Source: an uncultured Eubacteriales bacterium
GTDB taxonomy: Bacteria; Bacillota; Clostridia; Oscillospirales; Oscillospiraceae
Direction of reading: 5' to 3'
Length of the DNA: 64,000 nt
Assembly (NCBI GenBank): GCA_900543625.1
Contig: UQSF01000008.1
Span: 1-64,000, forward strand
The stretch's first letter is position 1, and the number at the start of each line of letters is the position of its first letter. Shown here piece after piece: positions 24,890 to 38,515 of this stretch. Under the pieces are notes generated by a model. It was not told the origin of the DNA, made no database searches, and saw nothing but the letters and a program-made list of their open reading frames with translations. Position numbers and translations under genes: made by a program.

Positions 24890-26507
24890 ACCGTGGATTC
24901 GGGTGATGACCGAGGATTGTGCGGTCGTTGAGTGTTCGCTGATGCAGGTGCTCTTAAACAGCCACCGGTATCAGCGGCTGGCGGGCGAACTTCCGACACA
25001 GGATGTGGCGCTTTTGCGCTTACTGCTGGCAATTTTGCAGACGGTCTTTTACCGCGTAGATCCGGAGGGTGAGGATGACCCAATCGAGGACCGCGCGGCT
25101 GCCATCCGTCGCTGGCAGGCGTTGTGGAACGCCGGTCGTTTTCCGGTGCAGCCGATCCGGACGTACCTGGAGACATGGAAGGATCGCTTCTGGCTTTTCC
25201 ATCCGGAGCATCCGTTTTATCAAGTCCCGGCTGCGGCGGTGGGGACGGCTTATACCGCTGCAAAACTGAATGGTGAGCTCTCGGAGAGCAGCAACAAGGT
25301 TCGTCTGTTTCCGGTTCGAGCGGGCTCTCAGAAAGCGCATCTGAGCTATGCGGAGTCAGCACGCTGGCTGTTGTATTTGAATGGGTTTGATGATACGTCG
25401 GCAAAGCCAAAGGGAAAAGGCTTGCCTTCCCCCGGAGCTGGCTGGCTCGGTAAGCTGGGGCTGTTTTTTGCTGAAGGCAGTACACTCTTTGAGACGTTGA
25501 TGCTCAACCTTGTGCTGTTGCGGGAAGATCGGACGATCTGGACCGAACCGCACCCCGTTTGGGAACGAGAGCGACCAAAGTGTGACGAACGAACAGAGAT
25601 CGTGATTCCTGATAACCAAGCGGAACTTCTAACGCTGCAATCTCGCCGTCTTTTGCTTGAGCGGGATGAAAACGGCGTGTCCGGCTATCGCCTTCTCGGC
25701 GGTGATTTCTTCCAGAAAATCAATGCGACGGCTGAGCAGATGACCGTTTGGGAGCGAAGAAAAGGCAAGGCCAACGAGCCGCCTTATGATCAACCGAAGC
25801 GCATGGATCCGGACCGGCTGATGTGGCGTGATTTCGGCATCATTATGGGAGCGGAGGGCACAGGCAGGGCTCCGGGAACCGTACGCTGGATCACACTGCT
25901 CAAAAAAGAACGTGTTTTGGAGCGGGATCAGATGATCCATTTTCGTACCGCCGGGGTCAAGTATGGCGATAAGGATTTCTTTGTGGAGGATATTCTGCGG
26001 GACTATCTGGATTTTCGGGTCGATCTCTTAGATGATGGCGGCAAGATATGGTCTGCGCTGATTGGGCAGGAAATTGAGAAGACAGAACGCGCCGCGTGGT
26101 TCGTCGGCAAGCTTGCAGAAGGAATATTCAAAGCTGAAGGCGGATTGCCGGACAGTGCAACGCAGGCGGCGAGTGTTCGACGTGCAGCACAGGAATTTTA
26201 TGCTGCGGTTGATTTGCCGTTTCGCAACTGGCTTTGCTCCATTGATCCGGTGTTGGGGGATACTGAGGAACTGCGTGCCGAAAAAGCCTTGCAATGGCAT
26301 GAAACGGGTTACCGAATTGCGCTGCAACAGGGCAAGCAGATGGTGCAAAATGCGGGTGAATCAGCGTTTACAGGACGGTGGATAAAGGACAAGAAGACGG
26401 ATCGAGAGAGTTTCCTGTCATCGTCCACAGAATATGACCGTTTCGTAGGGAGCGTTCGTAAGTGCTTTCAAATAATGAGACCAAATGAGGAGGTAGCTGA
26501 TGAGTGA
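24858..26507 (+). CDS. cas8e: Cascade large subunit Cas8e (Cse1/CasA)
   Basis: This 549-aa subunit recognises the PAM and recruits Cas3 in the type I-E effector complex. It begins MEQMEFNLLDEPWIRVMTED, the characteristic Cse1 start. It contains the HPEHPFYQVPAAA region and a C-terminal helical bundle. Length is a little above the E. coli protein. A strong GAGGAGG lies inside the cas3 3' end, and the gene overlaps cse2 by 8 bp (ATGAGTGA), so translation is coupled throughout. Confidence 0.96.
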   Translation: MEQMEFNLLDEPWIRVMTEDCAVVECSLMQVLLNSHRYQRLAGELPTQDVALLRLLLAILQTVFYRVDPEGEDDPIEDRAAAIRRWQALWNAGRFPVQPIRTYLETWKDRFWLFHPEHPFYQVPAAAVGTAYTAAKLNGELSESSNKVRLFPVRAGSQKAHLSYAESARWLLYLNGFDDTSAKPKGKGLPSPGAGWLGKLGLFFAEGSTLFETLMLNLVLLREDRTIWTEPHPVWERERPKCDERTEIVIPDNQAELLTLQSRRLLLERDENGVSGYRLLGGDFFQKINATAEQMTVWERRKGKANEPPYDQPKRMDPDRLMWRDFGIIMGAEGTGRAPGTVRWITLLKKERVLERDQMIHFRTAGVKYGDKDFFVEDILRDYLDFRVDLLDDGGKIWSALIGQEIEKTERAAWFVGKLAEGIFKAEGGLPDSATQAASVRRAAQEFYAAVDLPFRNWLCSIDPVLGDTEELRAEKALQWHETGYRIALQQGKQMVQNAGESAFTGRWIKDKKTDRESFLSSSTEYDRFVGSVRKCFQIMRPNEEVADE

Positions 26508-27093
26508 TCAAAAAGCGAAGGTGAAAAGCTACGTGCGCAGACGGCTGGAATCGTGGCAGCACGAGCCTAATCCGCACCAGATCCGCGCGGATCTGGCAAA
26601 TTTGCGCCGCGGCATCGGAAAAGCGCCCGGAGACCTGCCGGAGCTCTGGGGATTGCTGTTTCGGGATTTTCCGGAGGAACTGATGAGCAGCACCGGCGAG
26701 CCCACATGGGCTGAATGGGCGGTGTCGGGCGCGCTGACGCTGTATGCGCTGCATCAGCAGGGCGCGCGGCGGTCGATGCACGCGGACGGGCAGCGGCTGG
26801 GCATGGCAATCCGCAAGCTTGCCGGAAACGACACGGATCGTCTCAAGGCAGTGCAGCGGAGATTCAATGCCTTTGCCACTGCGCGGAGTATGCCGGAGTG
26901 CCTGCACCACCTGCGTGGACTGATCCAGCTTCTGAGAAGCGAGGACATTCCACTGGACTATGTGGAGCTGGCCGGAGATTTGTATGAATTCCAGACGCCG
27001 GATGGAGCTGCAAGAGTTCGTCTGCGCTGGGGACAGGATTTTTACCGGAATGCGTTCCGGACAGAACAGGGAAAGGATGACGACCATGCATAA
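26500..27093 (+). CDS. cse2: Cascade small subunit Cse2 (CasB/Cas11e)
   Basis: This 197-aa, mostly helical, Arg-rich protein forms the belly of the type I-E complex and stabilises the R-loop. It carries the basic N-terminal stretch VKSYVRRRLESW and a C-terminal LRGLIQLLRSEDIPLDYVEL segment seen in Cse2 proteins. GGAGGT precedes the ATG. It overlaps cas7 by 8 bp (ATGCATAA). Confidence 0.93.
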   Translation: MSDQKAKVKSYVRRRLESWQHEPNPHQIRADLANLRRGIGKAPGDLPELWGLLFRDFPEELMSSTGEPTWAEWAVSGALTLYALHQQGARRSMHADGQRLGMAIRKLAGNDTDRLKAVQRRFNAFATARSMPECLHHLRGLIQLLRSEDIPLDYVELAGDLYEFQTPDGAARVRLRWGQDFYRNAFRTEQGKDDDHA

Positions 27094-28171
27094 CAACGAG
27101 AGAATTTACGTAGACGTCCATGTACTTCAGACCGTTCCGCCGAGCTGTGTGAACCGTGACGATACCGGCAGTCCAAAGACCGCTGTCTATGGCGGCGTGA
27201 CGCGCGCCAGAGTGTCCAGTCAGGCGTGGAAGCACGCCATGCGCCTGAAATTCCGGGAGATGCTCTCGGTGGGCGATGTCGGCCAGCGGACGAAACTGGT
27301 GGTCGATCTCATCGCCGGAAAGATTCTGGAGCTGCAGCCCGATCTCTCTGAGAAAAAGGCGCAGCAGCTGGCGCAGAAGGTGCTGGAGGCAGCCGGCGTG
27401 AAGGTCAAAGAAGATAAGGAAAAGCTCAAAACGGGTGCGCTGTTTTTCGTCAGCCCCGGTCAGATCCAGGCGCTGGCGGAGATCGCGCTGCAGCCGGAGG
27501 ACGGTAAGCTCGACAAAGCGGCCTGCCAAGCGGCACTCAAGACGCTCCCTACGGTAGATCTGGCGCTCTTCGGACGCATGGTTGCCGACGATCCGTGCCT
27601 GAATTTCGACGCAGCGGCACAGGTCGCGCACGCGATCTCGACGCATGCCGTGGAGAACGAGTATGATTATTTCACTGCTGTCGACGACTGTGCGCCGGAG
27701 GACAATGCCGGTGCGGGGCATTTGGGCACGGTGGAATTCAATTCGTCCACGCTGTATCGCTATGCGACCGTGAACGTTGAAGACCTCCGGAAAATGCTCG
27801 GTCAAAAGACGCCCGAGGCGGTGCGCGCGTTCGTGGATGCGTTCATTCGCAGTATGCCCACCGGCAAGCAGAATACGTTTGCCAACTGGACGCGGCCGGA
27901 TGCTGTGTACGTGACCGTGCGCAAGGACCAGCCCATCAATCTGGCCGGCGCATTTGAAAAACCTGTTCGTGCGGGGAACTCCGGTTATGTGGACGGTTCG
28001 ATCCGCGCGCTGGTGACTTACGCGCAGGAGACATATGCAGATTTTGCCTCTGCGCCGGTGCTTTCGCTCGCTGTAGGCAGCGGTCTGGAGGCTCTGGCCG
28101 AGCCGTGCTCCGTGAATGCGCTTCTGGATGCGTTGGAGGCGTGGCTGCAGGGCGGTGAGGAGCAGCAATGA
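27086..28171 (+). CDS. cas7e: Cascade backbone subunit Cas7e (Cse4/CasC)
   Basis: This 361-aa RAMP protein polymerises along the crRNA spacer to form the Cascade backbone. It begins IYVDVHVLQTVPPSCVNRDD and has the conserved TRARVSSQAWKHAMR motif near residue 40. The central region includes the helical lid (DLSEKKAQQLAQKVLEAAGV), and further on VENEYDYFTAVDD is also typical. ATG 27086 is preferred over an ATG three codons earlier that abuts the purine-rich ribosome site. It overlaps cas5 by 4 bp (ATGA). Confidence 0.96.
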   Translation: MHNNERIYVDVHVLQTVPPSCVNRDDTGSPKTAVYGGVTRARVSSQAWKHAMRLKFREMLSVGDVGQRTKLVVDLIAGKILELQPDLSEKKAQQLAQKVLEAAGVKVKEDKEKLKTGALFFVSPGQIQALAEIALQPEDGKLDKAACQAALKTLPTVDLALFGRMVADDPCLNFDAAAQVAHAISTHAVENEYDYFTAVDDCAPEDNAGAGHLGTVEFNSSTLYRYATVNVEDLRKMLGQKTPEAVRAFVDAFIRSMPTGKQNTFANWTRPDAVYVTVRKDQPINLAGAFEKPVRAGNSGYVDGSIRALVTYAQETYADFASAPVLSLAVGSGLEALAEPCSVNALLDALEAWLQGGEEQQ

Positions 28172-28808
28172 GTACGCTGCTGTTGCGCTTGGCCGGCCCG
28201 ATGCAGTCTTGGGGGACGGACTCGAAATTCGATGTGCGGCGCACCGGACGTGAGCCGAGCAAGAGCGGCGTGATCGGTCTGGTCGCGGCGGCGCTGGGCA
28301 TCGCGCGGCAGGATCGCCAAGCGCTGCAGACGCTCAATGGTCTCCGCTTTGGTGTGCGCGTTGACCGCGAGGGTGCGCTGCTGCGTGATTTTCATACGGC
28401 GCGGCCGGAAAAGGGCACGCCGTATGTGACCTACCGCTACTATCTTGCGGATGCGGAATTTGTGGCCGGGCTGGAAAGCGATGATCGTGCGCTGCTCGCG
28501 CGGATCGCGCAGGCGCTGCAAGCTCCGGCGTTCCCGCTGTATCTTGGTCGCCGCTCCTGTCCGCCGGTCGGCAGAGTATTTTTGAAGATTTCGGATGAGC
28601 CGCTGGAGGCGGCGCTGCGCGCCGATGCACCGCCGGGCGCAACGCGCCTTGTGCTGGACGCTGCGGCAGGTGAGCCGGGCGGGCTTGTACGCGACGTTCC
28701 GCTGTCGTTTGATCCGGCGCGCCGGGAGTATACATACCGCCGCGTGACCGAACGCGTGCTGCATGGCGCTGCGGAGCATGATCCCATGGCGGAATTGGAG
28801 GATGCGAT

Positions 28809-28818
<10 letters not shown>
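28168..28818 (+). CDS. cas5e: Cascade subunit Cas5e (CasD)
   Basis: This 216-aa RAMP protein caps the 5' handle of the crRNA. It starts MSTLLLRLAGPMQSWGTDSK with the family's GPMQSWG motif. RTGREPSKSGVIGLVAAALG follows and YYLADAEFVAGLE lies near the middle. A GAGGAG sequence precedes the start inside cas7. It overlaps cas6e by 10 bp. Confidence 0.95.
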
Positions 28819-31256
<2,438 letters not shown>

Positions 31257-31301
31257 TGGCAATGGGATCAAAAGTCCTTATTTTTTAAGGCTTTCTTTAG
31301 T
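31257..31301 (+). promoter_or_regulatory. Short AT-rich CRISPR leader
   Basis: Only 45 bp separate the cas2 stop codon from the first repeat. The stretch is AT-rich and includes a CCTTA-TTTTT-TAAGG dyad at 31276-31290. The leader end is assigned here because the repeat at the far end is degenerate. Confidence 0.6.
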
Positions 31302-33159
31302 CTTTTCCCCGCACACGCGGGGGTGATCCCAAGTACCGCCGCCTTCGCAAGTCCGGCACCTTCTTTTCCCCGCACACGCGGGGGTGATCCTCAAGGAGGA
31401 ACGCAAAATGATGATGTCCGAATCTTTTCCCCGCACACGCGGGGGTGATCCCTGTTCTGGGGATAACGCTGCTGGAATTTCCAGCTTTTCCCCGCACACG
31501 CGGGGGTGATCCTAAATCGAAAGGAATGATTGTTCTGGATAATTACTTTTCCCCGCACACGCGGGGGTGATCCTATGGCTTTTGTCAAAATCCAGATCGG
31601 CAAGCTCTTTTCCCCGCACACGCGGGGGTGATCCCAAAATAGCCGCCCGGTGCTGGCACACCGGACGCTTTTCCCCGCACACGCGGGGGTGATCCCGAAT
31701 TTTACGAGAAAGCAATCGAGCGGCTGCGCTTTTCCCCGCACACGCGGGGGTGATCCCCGCTATCTGGTCGAGCGGCGGGAGAAGTACGCCTTTTCCCCGC
31801 ACACGCGGGGGTGATCCCGTCGTGGATTCCTGTGCGCTCTTTTTCAGCGGCTTTTCCCCGCACACGCGGGGGTGATCCTTCAGCTTCGCCCCTTACACCG
31901 GCCTTGAGAATCTTTTCCCCGCACACGCGGGGGTGATCCCACGGCTTCCCGAAACTCTCCGCGCGTGTTTGGCTTTTCCCCGCACACGCGGGGGTGATCC
32001 CAGCTTTTAACGGCGCATATATGCCCGCTGGTCCTTTTCCCCGCACACGCGGGGGTGATCCTATTGCGCCGGAGTAAATGCGAAACATTACCGTCTTTTC
32101 CCCGCACACGCGGGGGTGATCCTCTGGAAGGCAGCCAGATCGCGCATGAAAAAGCCTTTTCCCCGCACACGCGGGGGTGATTCTTTTGCAAAGGCCGTGA
32201 CCGGCGAAGCTGCGCGCTTTTCCCCGCACACGCGGGGGTGATCCCAAAATTGCGCCGCTGTATTGCGCGATGCTTTACTTTTCCCCGCACACGCGGGGGT
32301 GATCCCACAGCTGCCTCGGCTGCGGGCACGAGCACAACCTTTTCCCCGCACACGCGGGGGTGATCCTTGATGCGGCGGCGCGCTGTGCCGTCGCCGTATC
32401 TTTTCCCCGCACACGCGGGGGTGATCCCAGTGTCACCGCTTACTATCGTATCAATAAAAGCTTTTCCCCGCACACGCGGGGGTGATCCCTCGGCCTGAGC
32501 GATGATATGCTGCGGATGCTGCTTTTCCCCGCACACGCGGGGGTGATCCCACCAATTCCGGCGTCCTGACCGGGCGGCGTAACTTTTCCCCGCACACGCG
32601 GGGGTGATCCTAATCGCCGACAGCGCCACATCCAGCAGCAGTGCTTTTCCCCGCACACGCGGGGGTGATCCTATGCTATTTTCAATTATCAGCCGTGTGT
32701 CTATCTTTTCCCCGCACACGCGGGGGTGATCCTTTGCATTTAACGCTTGTAATACCGGCGGGAGTCTTTTCCCCGCACACGCGGGGGTGATCCCCGGTTC
32801 GCCGTGGGCGCGTAAGGGCGCTGTGACTTTTCCCCGCACACGCGGGGGTGATCCCCAGCTGCTGGAGGTATACAACCGGTGCATGGACTTTTCCCCGCAC
32901 ACGCGGGGGTGATCCTACTCGCCGGCAAGCATCGCCGAGGAGATCGCCCTTTTCCCCGCACACGCGGGGGTGATCCTTCTTTCTCTGCCGGTGTCGGGTT
33001 CAGCTCCCGCTTTTCCCCGCACACGCGGGGGTGATCCCTATCAGCTGTGCAGAGATGTGTGGGCCAGCGGCTTTTCCCCGCACACGCGGGGGTGATCCCA
33101 AGTTGATGCAACTGGTGAAGACGGCGCTGAGCTTTTCCCCGCACATGCGGGGGAACGGA
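31302..33159 (+). CRISPR. Type I-E CRISPR array, 31 repeats and 30 spacers
   Basis: The 28-bp repeat is CTTTTCCCCGCACACG followed by CGGGGGTGATCC. It recurs with an exact 61-bp period from 31302, so all 30 spacers are 33 bp. Repeat 15 (32156-32183) has a C-to-T change at 32182. The last unit (33132-33159) is degenerate (ACATG for ACACG, and a lost TGATCC end), as expected for the leader-distal end. The palindromic stem CCCCGC/GCGGGG suits Cas6e. The array is read in the same direction as the cas genes. Every spacer begins with C (17) or T (13). Confidence 0.99.
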
Positions 33160-33181
33160 GGCTGTTTCTTCGGTTAACGGA

Positions 33182-33214
33182 AAAACCCACGGTGCAATTT
33201 GCACCGTGGGTTTT
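33182..33214. terminator. Bidirectional terminator after the CRISPR array
   Basis: AAAACCCACGGTGCA / TGCACCGTGGGTTTT, a perfect stem with A/T-runs on both sides, sits between the array and the convergent PH-like gene. Confidence 0.88.
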
Positions 33215-33246
33215 CGTTTAAGTTCAAAACCGGCTCAACGGCCGCG

Positions 33247-33744
33247 TTACAGCTTTGTCACGGACGCCGCAGCCGCCTGCGTTTGCACGCGCTCGATGCC
33301 GCAGAGCTCCCGCAGCTTGGCAGCTACCTTCGGCCCTTTGTACAGCCTTGTGTCCTCAAACGGCAGGAACGCCTCCTGTCCGTCCGCAGTCACGTAGCTG
33401 ATGATGAAGACAATTTTCCGAACCTTCTTTTCCTTTTTGCCGAGACCGCTGAGTGCGCCGACAAAAGCGCCGGTGCTCCCAAACAGCAGCCCGCCGGCAA
33501 ACGCGCGTGCGATGGGGGATTTCTCCTTGAGCTGCAGCTGCGTTTTCGAGCCGTAAAAAATATCGGTGATCTGACTGTAGGCGAGCGTCGCCGTTTTCTT
33601 GTTTCCGATGGCATTTTGCAGCTCGAGATGATCAGGGAAGAGCGCGACGTCCACTGCATTGCCTTTCTTGAACTGACCGAGATCTGTCTCTATACTGAAA
33701 TAATCGCTGATGATGCTGCCTTTTTTACTTTTGAAGAATCCCAT
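33247..33744 (-). CDS. PH-like domain protein of unknown function
   Basis: This 165-aa soluble protein starts MGFFKSKKGSIISDYFSIET with GGAGG eight bases upstream. The pattern of beta-strands around LFPDHLELQNAIGNKK and ITDIFYGSKTQLQLKEKS resembles bacterial PH/GRAM-like domains. A glycine-rich stretch (AGGLLFGSTGAFVGALSGLG) interrupts it and could touch a membrane. I assign no function. It is convergent with the CRISPR array and probably unrelated to it. Confidence 0.7.
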   Translation of the reverse strand: MGFFKSKKGSIISDYFSIETDLGQFKKGNAVDVALFPDHLELQNAIGNKKTATLAYSQITDIFYGSKTQLQLKEKSPIARAFAGGLLFGSTGAFVGALSGLGKKEKKVRKIVFIISYVTADGQEAFLPFEDTRLYKGPKVAAKLRELCGIERVQTQAAAASVTKL

Positions 33745-33882
33745 AGCTGCGCCTCCGTTCTTTCTCACCTGTATTTTACAGTTTTTCCGCTCGTTCTGCA
33801 AGACCTGATGTGAAAAGTGCACCCGATGCCGTCACAGCGGTGTGCATAAATATGCGCCGGACGCGTGCTGTGAAACCGAAAC

Positions 33883-33911
33883 TTGACACGAGCCGCCAAA
33901 CGGTATAAAAT
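33883..33911 (+). promoter_or_regulatory. Strong SigA promoter of glmS-guaA
   Basis: A perfect TTGACA (33883-33888), a 17-bp spacer and TAAAAT (33906-33911), with a 90-nt leader before glmS. The conserved glmS-ribozyme core is not seen. Confidence 0.8.
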
Positions 33912-34007
33912 TTAGCATGCTATTTTGGCATTCTGTACGTATTTGCAGGGTGTCGGCATAGAATCAGGATAAGACGGATTTTTATAGAACTATAAGGAGA
34001 ACCGACT

Positions 34008-35840
34008 ATGTGTGGAATTGTTGGATACGTCGGCGCGCAGCAGGCTGCGCCGATTCTTCTCGAAGGGCTGCAGAAGCTCGAATACCGTGGCTATGACTCG
34101 GCCGGCATCGCCGTGCTCGACGGCAGCACGATCGAGCTTGCCAAGGCCTGCGGCGAGATCAAGAATCTGCTGGCCAAAACGCATGACGGTAGCGATCTTC
34201 ACGGCTATATCGGCCTCGGCCATACGCGCTGGGCAACGCACGGCGCGCCGACGGAGGCGAATGCCCATCCGCACGTGAGCAACGACGGCAAGTTTGCCAT
34301 CGTGCAAAACGGCATCATCGAAAACTTCATGGAGCTGCGCGAGATGCTGCAGGCCAAGGGCTTTCAGTTCCATAGTGAGACGGACACGGAGGTCATCGTT
34401 CACCTGCTGGATATGTACTACACCGGCGACGGCAACCTGAAGGACACCGTCATGAAGACGCTTGGCCGTCTGGAGGGCAGCTATGCGATCGGCATTCTGT
34501 GCGCCGACTGCCCGGAGCAGATGTTCCTCGCGCGCAACGGCTGCCCGCTGATCATCGGTGTCGGCGCGGGCGAAAACTTCTTTGCCTCTGACGTGACGGC
34601 GCTCGTGTCGCACACGAAAAATGTGGTCTATCTCGACGATGGGGAGCTCGCCGAGGTGCGTGCCGACGGTTATACCGTCTTTGACTGCACCGGAAAGCCC
34701 GTGCAGAAGCCCGTCTCCCGCGTCGCGTGGGACATCGAGGCTGCCGAAAAGGGCGGCTACGAGCACTTCATGCTCAAGGAGATCATGGAGCAGCCGCGCG
34801 CTATCAAGTCCACGCTCGACCCGCGCGTGAAAGATCACCGCGTCGTGTTTGACGAGCTGAAGATGACCGACGAGCAGCTCATGGGCTTCAACAAGATCAT
34901 GATCACGGCCTGCGGCTCGGCGTTCTACGCTGGTCAGGCGGGCAAGTATGCGCTTGAAAAGCTCACGCACATTCCGGTCGATGCTGACCTTGCGAGTGAG
35001 TTCCGCTACCGTGACCCGATCGTGGACGAGCATACGCTCATGATCATTATTTCGCAGTCCGGCGAGACGGCGGATACCATCGCCGCCATCCGCGAGGCGC
35101 AGTCCAAGGGCGCGTATGTGCTCTCGATCGTCAACGTCGTCGGCAGCACGATCGCCCGCATCTCGGACGATGTCATCTACACCTGGGCAGGCCCGGAGAT
35201 CGCCGTTGCGACCACGAAGGGCTACACCACGCAGGTGTCGGTGCTGTATCTGCTGGCGCTCTATCTGGGCGAAAAGCGCGGCTGCCTGAGCAGGGAAGAG
35301 GCGGCAAAGCTCACGGATGACCTCATGATCCTGCCGCAGATGGTGCAGCGTGCTATCGATCTCAACCCGCAGATCGCGCAGCTTGCCGAGCGCTATAAGA
35401 ATAACCCGTCGCTGTTTTTCATCGGCCGCAATGTGGACTACGCCGTCTGCATGGAGGGCTCTTTGAAGCTCAAGGAGATCTCCTACCTGCACTCGGAGGC
35501 CTATGCTGCGGGCGAGCTCAAGCACGGCACGATCGCGCTCATTGAGGAGAACCGTCTCGTCATCGCCGTCGCATGCTACGAGCCGCTGTTTGACAAGACC
35601 ATGAGCAACGTCAAAGAGGTCAAGGCGCGCGGTGCGCGCGTGCTCGGCGTGGCGCTCGAGGGCAATCGCGCCATCTATTCCGAGGCGGACGATGTGATCC
35701 TCGTACCGCGCATGGACGACCTGTTCGTCGTCCCGGCGGAGATCGTGCCGCTGCAGCTCTTTGCATATTACGTCGCAAAAGCCAACGGCTGCGCGATCGA
35801 TAAGCCGAAAAACCTCGCGAAATCCGTTACTGTCGAATAA
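34008..35840 (+). CDS. glmS: Glutamine-fructose-6-phosphate aminotransferase (isomerizing)
   Basis: This enzyme makes glucosamine-6-phosphate from fructose-6-phosphate and glutamine, the entry to peptidoglycan sugars. The 610-aa protein has the Ntn glutaminase domain with the N-terminal nucleophile Cys (MCGIVGYVG) and [10 protein letters not shown]. Two SIS sugar-isomerase domains follow ([48 protein letters not shown]). It ends in the usual [15 protein letters not shown] tail. AAGGAGA precedes the ATG. guaA follows after 14 bp and is probably co-transcribed. Confidence 0.98.
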   Translation: MCGIVGYVGAQQAAPILLEGLQKLEYRGYDSAGIAVLDGSTIELAKACGEIKNLLAKTHDGSDLHGYIGLGHTRWATHGAPTEANAHPHVSNDGKFAIVQNGIIENFMELREMLQAKGFQFHSETDTEVIVHLLDMYYTGDGNLKDTVMKTLGRLEGSYAIGILCADCPEQMFLARNGCPLIIGVGAGENFFASDVTALVSHTKNVVYLDDGELAEVRADGYTVFDCTGKPVQKPVSRVAWDIEAAEKGGYEHFMLKEIMEQPRAIKSTLDPRVKDHRVVFDELKMTDEQLMGFNKIMITACGSAFYAGQAGKYALEKLTHIPVDADLASEFRYRDPIVDEHTLMIIISQSGETADTIAAIREAQSKGAYVLSIVNVVGSTIARISDDVIYTWAGPEIAVATTKGYTTQVSVLYLLALYLGEKRGCLSREEAAKLTDDLMILPQMVQRAIDLNPQIAQLAERYKNNPSLFFIGRNVDYAVCMEGSLKLKEISYLHSEAYAAGELKHGTIALIEENRLVIAVACYEPLFDKTMSNVKEVKARGARVLGVALEGNRAIYSEADDVILVPRMDDLFVVPAEIVPLQLFAYYVAKANGCAIDKPKNLAKSVTVE

Positions 35841-35854
35841 GGAGAGCGTCATCC

Positions 35855-37396
<1,542 letters not shown>

Positions 37397-37425
37397 CCTC
37401 ATAGCCCAATATCATACTTCACGTA

Positions 37426-37465
37426 ACAGCTGCCGGATCTTAAAGGGATTCCGGCAGCTGTTTTT
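37426..37465 (+). terminator. Terminator of glmS-guaA
   Basis: ACAGCTGCCGGA / TCCGGCAGCTGT with TTTTT, 30 bp past the guaA stop codon. Confidence 0.9.
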
Positions 37466-37513
37466 GCACCGCAAAAAGCCGCTGAAAAGTCCATGCGTGT
37501 GAGAAAACAGTAC

Positions 37514-37542
37514 TTGCGTTGTGTATTTGCTTCTGCTATAAT
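37514..37542 (+). promoter_or_regulatory. Orphan SigA promoter between guaA and the TetR gene
   Basis: TTGCGT (37514-37519), a 17-bp spacer and a perfect TATAAT (37537-37542). No gene start follows on this strand before a terminator 100 bp further on. Confidence 0.7.
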
Positions 37543-37548
37543 GATCTC

Positions 37549-37687
37549 GTGAATTATTTAACGCGATCGGATGGTGCTTTCGCAGCGCAGCTTTGAATTT
37601 TTTTCGGCATCGGTTTGTCTGCACGTTTATGATTGATACAAATGAAAAAACCAGCGGCTGGAACAAATGCCTTGCCGCTGGCTTTTT
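37549..37687 (+). ncRNA. Candidate small RNA, about 140 nt
   Basis: The transcript predicted from the promoter at 37514-37542 ends at a terminator (CCAGCGGC..GCCGCTGG then TTTTT, 37645-37687). No ribosome site or convincing ORF lies inside. The gap 37397-37769 therefore holds the guaA terminator, this unit and about 80 bp with no visible feature. I recognise no known RNA family. Confidence 0.5.
37645..37687. terminator. Terminator of the candidate small RNA, possibly also of the TetR gene
   Basis: AAAAAA-CCAGCGGC ... GCCGCTGG-C-TTTTT works in both directions. Read on the minus strand it lies about 80 bp past the TetR stop codon. Confidence 0.8.
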
Positions 37688-37769
37688 GCGCAGAAGGATA
37701 TGCGTAAATTCTGTTTTGTCCAAAGCCAAGAGCGGCTGCGCAGGCGTTCTTGACGGGGGAGCCTTGCAG

Positions 37770-38375
37770 TCACAGTGCGTCGCGCTGCTCGGCCGGCATG
37801 CGATACTCCGGCTTGACGTGGTAGGCGATCTCGGCGTACTGCCGCGCGCGTGCGCGCAGCGAGAAGTTTCCTTTCTGGCTGGACCAGACGTACAGCTCGT
37901 GGCAGATCAGATCCGTTGCGATGCGCGACAGCAGATCCGGCGGCTCTTTGGAGTCGATAATGCCTGATTTGGCGCAGTTTGTGGCCAGTGTTGCAAACAG
38001 ATCATCGAGCGCGTGCACAGCTGCGCGGATCCCCTCGGGGGATTCGAACTGCATGATGAACAGCGTGCTCGTGAGCTCGGGGCCGAAGTCGTAGGCGATG
38101 GCAATGAAGCGGTCAAACAGCTGCCAGATGCGCTCGAAGTCATTGTCTGCGTGCGCAAATTTCATAAAGCTCGCATCATCGTTGTGCTGCGGTTTTTCCA
38201 CCATGTATTCCAGAATGCTGCGCTTGCCGTTGAACGAGGAGTAGAACACGGAGCGGGAGATGCCGCATTCCTTGCAGATCTCGTTTACGGTCACGTTGTT
38301 GTATCCGTTGCGCTTGAACAGGGAGATCGCGGCTTCCGCGACTTCCTCTTTGAACTTTCGGGCAGAATCTTGCAT
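37770..38375 (-). CDS. TetR-family transcriptional regulator
   Basis: This 201-aa protein has the TetR N-terminal helix-turn-helix (FKEEVAEAAISLFKRNGYNN, then EICKECGISRSVFYSSFNGK). A helical ligand domain follows. The start at ATG 38375 has AGGAG eight bases upstream. It is divergent from the FAD oxidoreductase-HypA-dehydratase operon. A perfect 14-bp palindrome lies inside that operon's promoter, so local control of the operon is likely. The C-terminal domain gives no hint of the ligand. Confidence 0.92.
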   Translation of the reverse strand: MQDSARKFKEEVAEAAISLFKRNGYNNVTVNEICKECGISRSVFYSSFNGKRSILEYMVEKPQHNDDASFMKFAHADNDFERIWQLFDRFIAIAYDFGPELTSTLFIMQFESPEGIRAAVHALDDLFATLATNCAKSGIIDSKEPPDLLSRIATDLICHELYVWSSQKGNFSLRARARQYAEIAYHVKPEYRMPAEQRDAL

Positions 38376-38415
38376 CCATAACACTCCTGATGAAAAATGT
38401 TCTTGTTTTTCAAAC

Positions 38416-38444
38416 ATTATACGACGTTTGTCTCCTCAATTCAA
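38416..38444 (-). promoter_or_regulatory. Promoter of the TetR-family gene
   Basis: On the minus strand TTGAAT (38444-38439), a 17-bp spacer and a perfect TATAAT (38421-38416). Confidence 0.7.
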
Positions 38445-38515
38445 CACACAAAAAAATCTATTCGCAATTTCTTTGCAGATTTTTTGTGACTTGTTTCAAA
38501 AATGCTCCGGACTCC

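Noticed and set aside
31330..33131. Self-targeting spacers against genes in this window
   Set aside because: I saw no match by eye. A proper alignment search against the genome would be needed to exclude them.
31278..33204. Long minus-strand reading frames across the CRISPR array (repeating HPRVCGEK / ITPACAGKS blocks)
   Set aside because: They arise because the repeat has no stop codon on that strand. The 61-bp period only shifts the frame at each unit. They are not genes.
33823..34007. glmS ribozyme
   Set aside because: I searched the glmS leader for the conserved catalytic core and did not find it. Only a strong promoter is visible.
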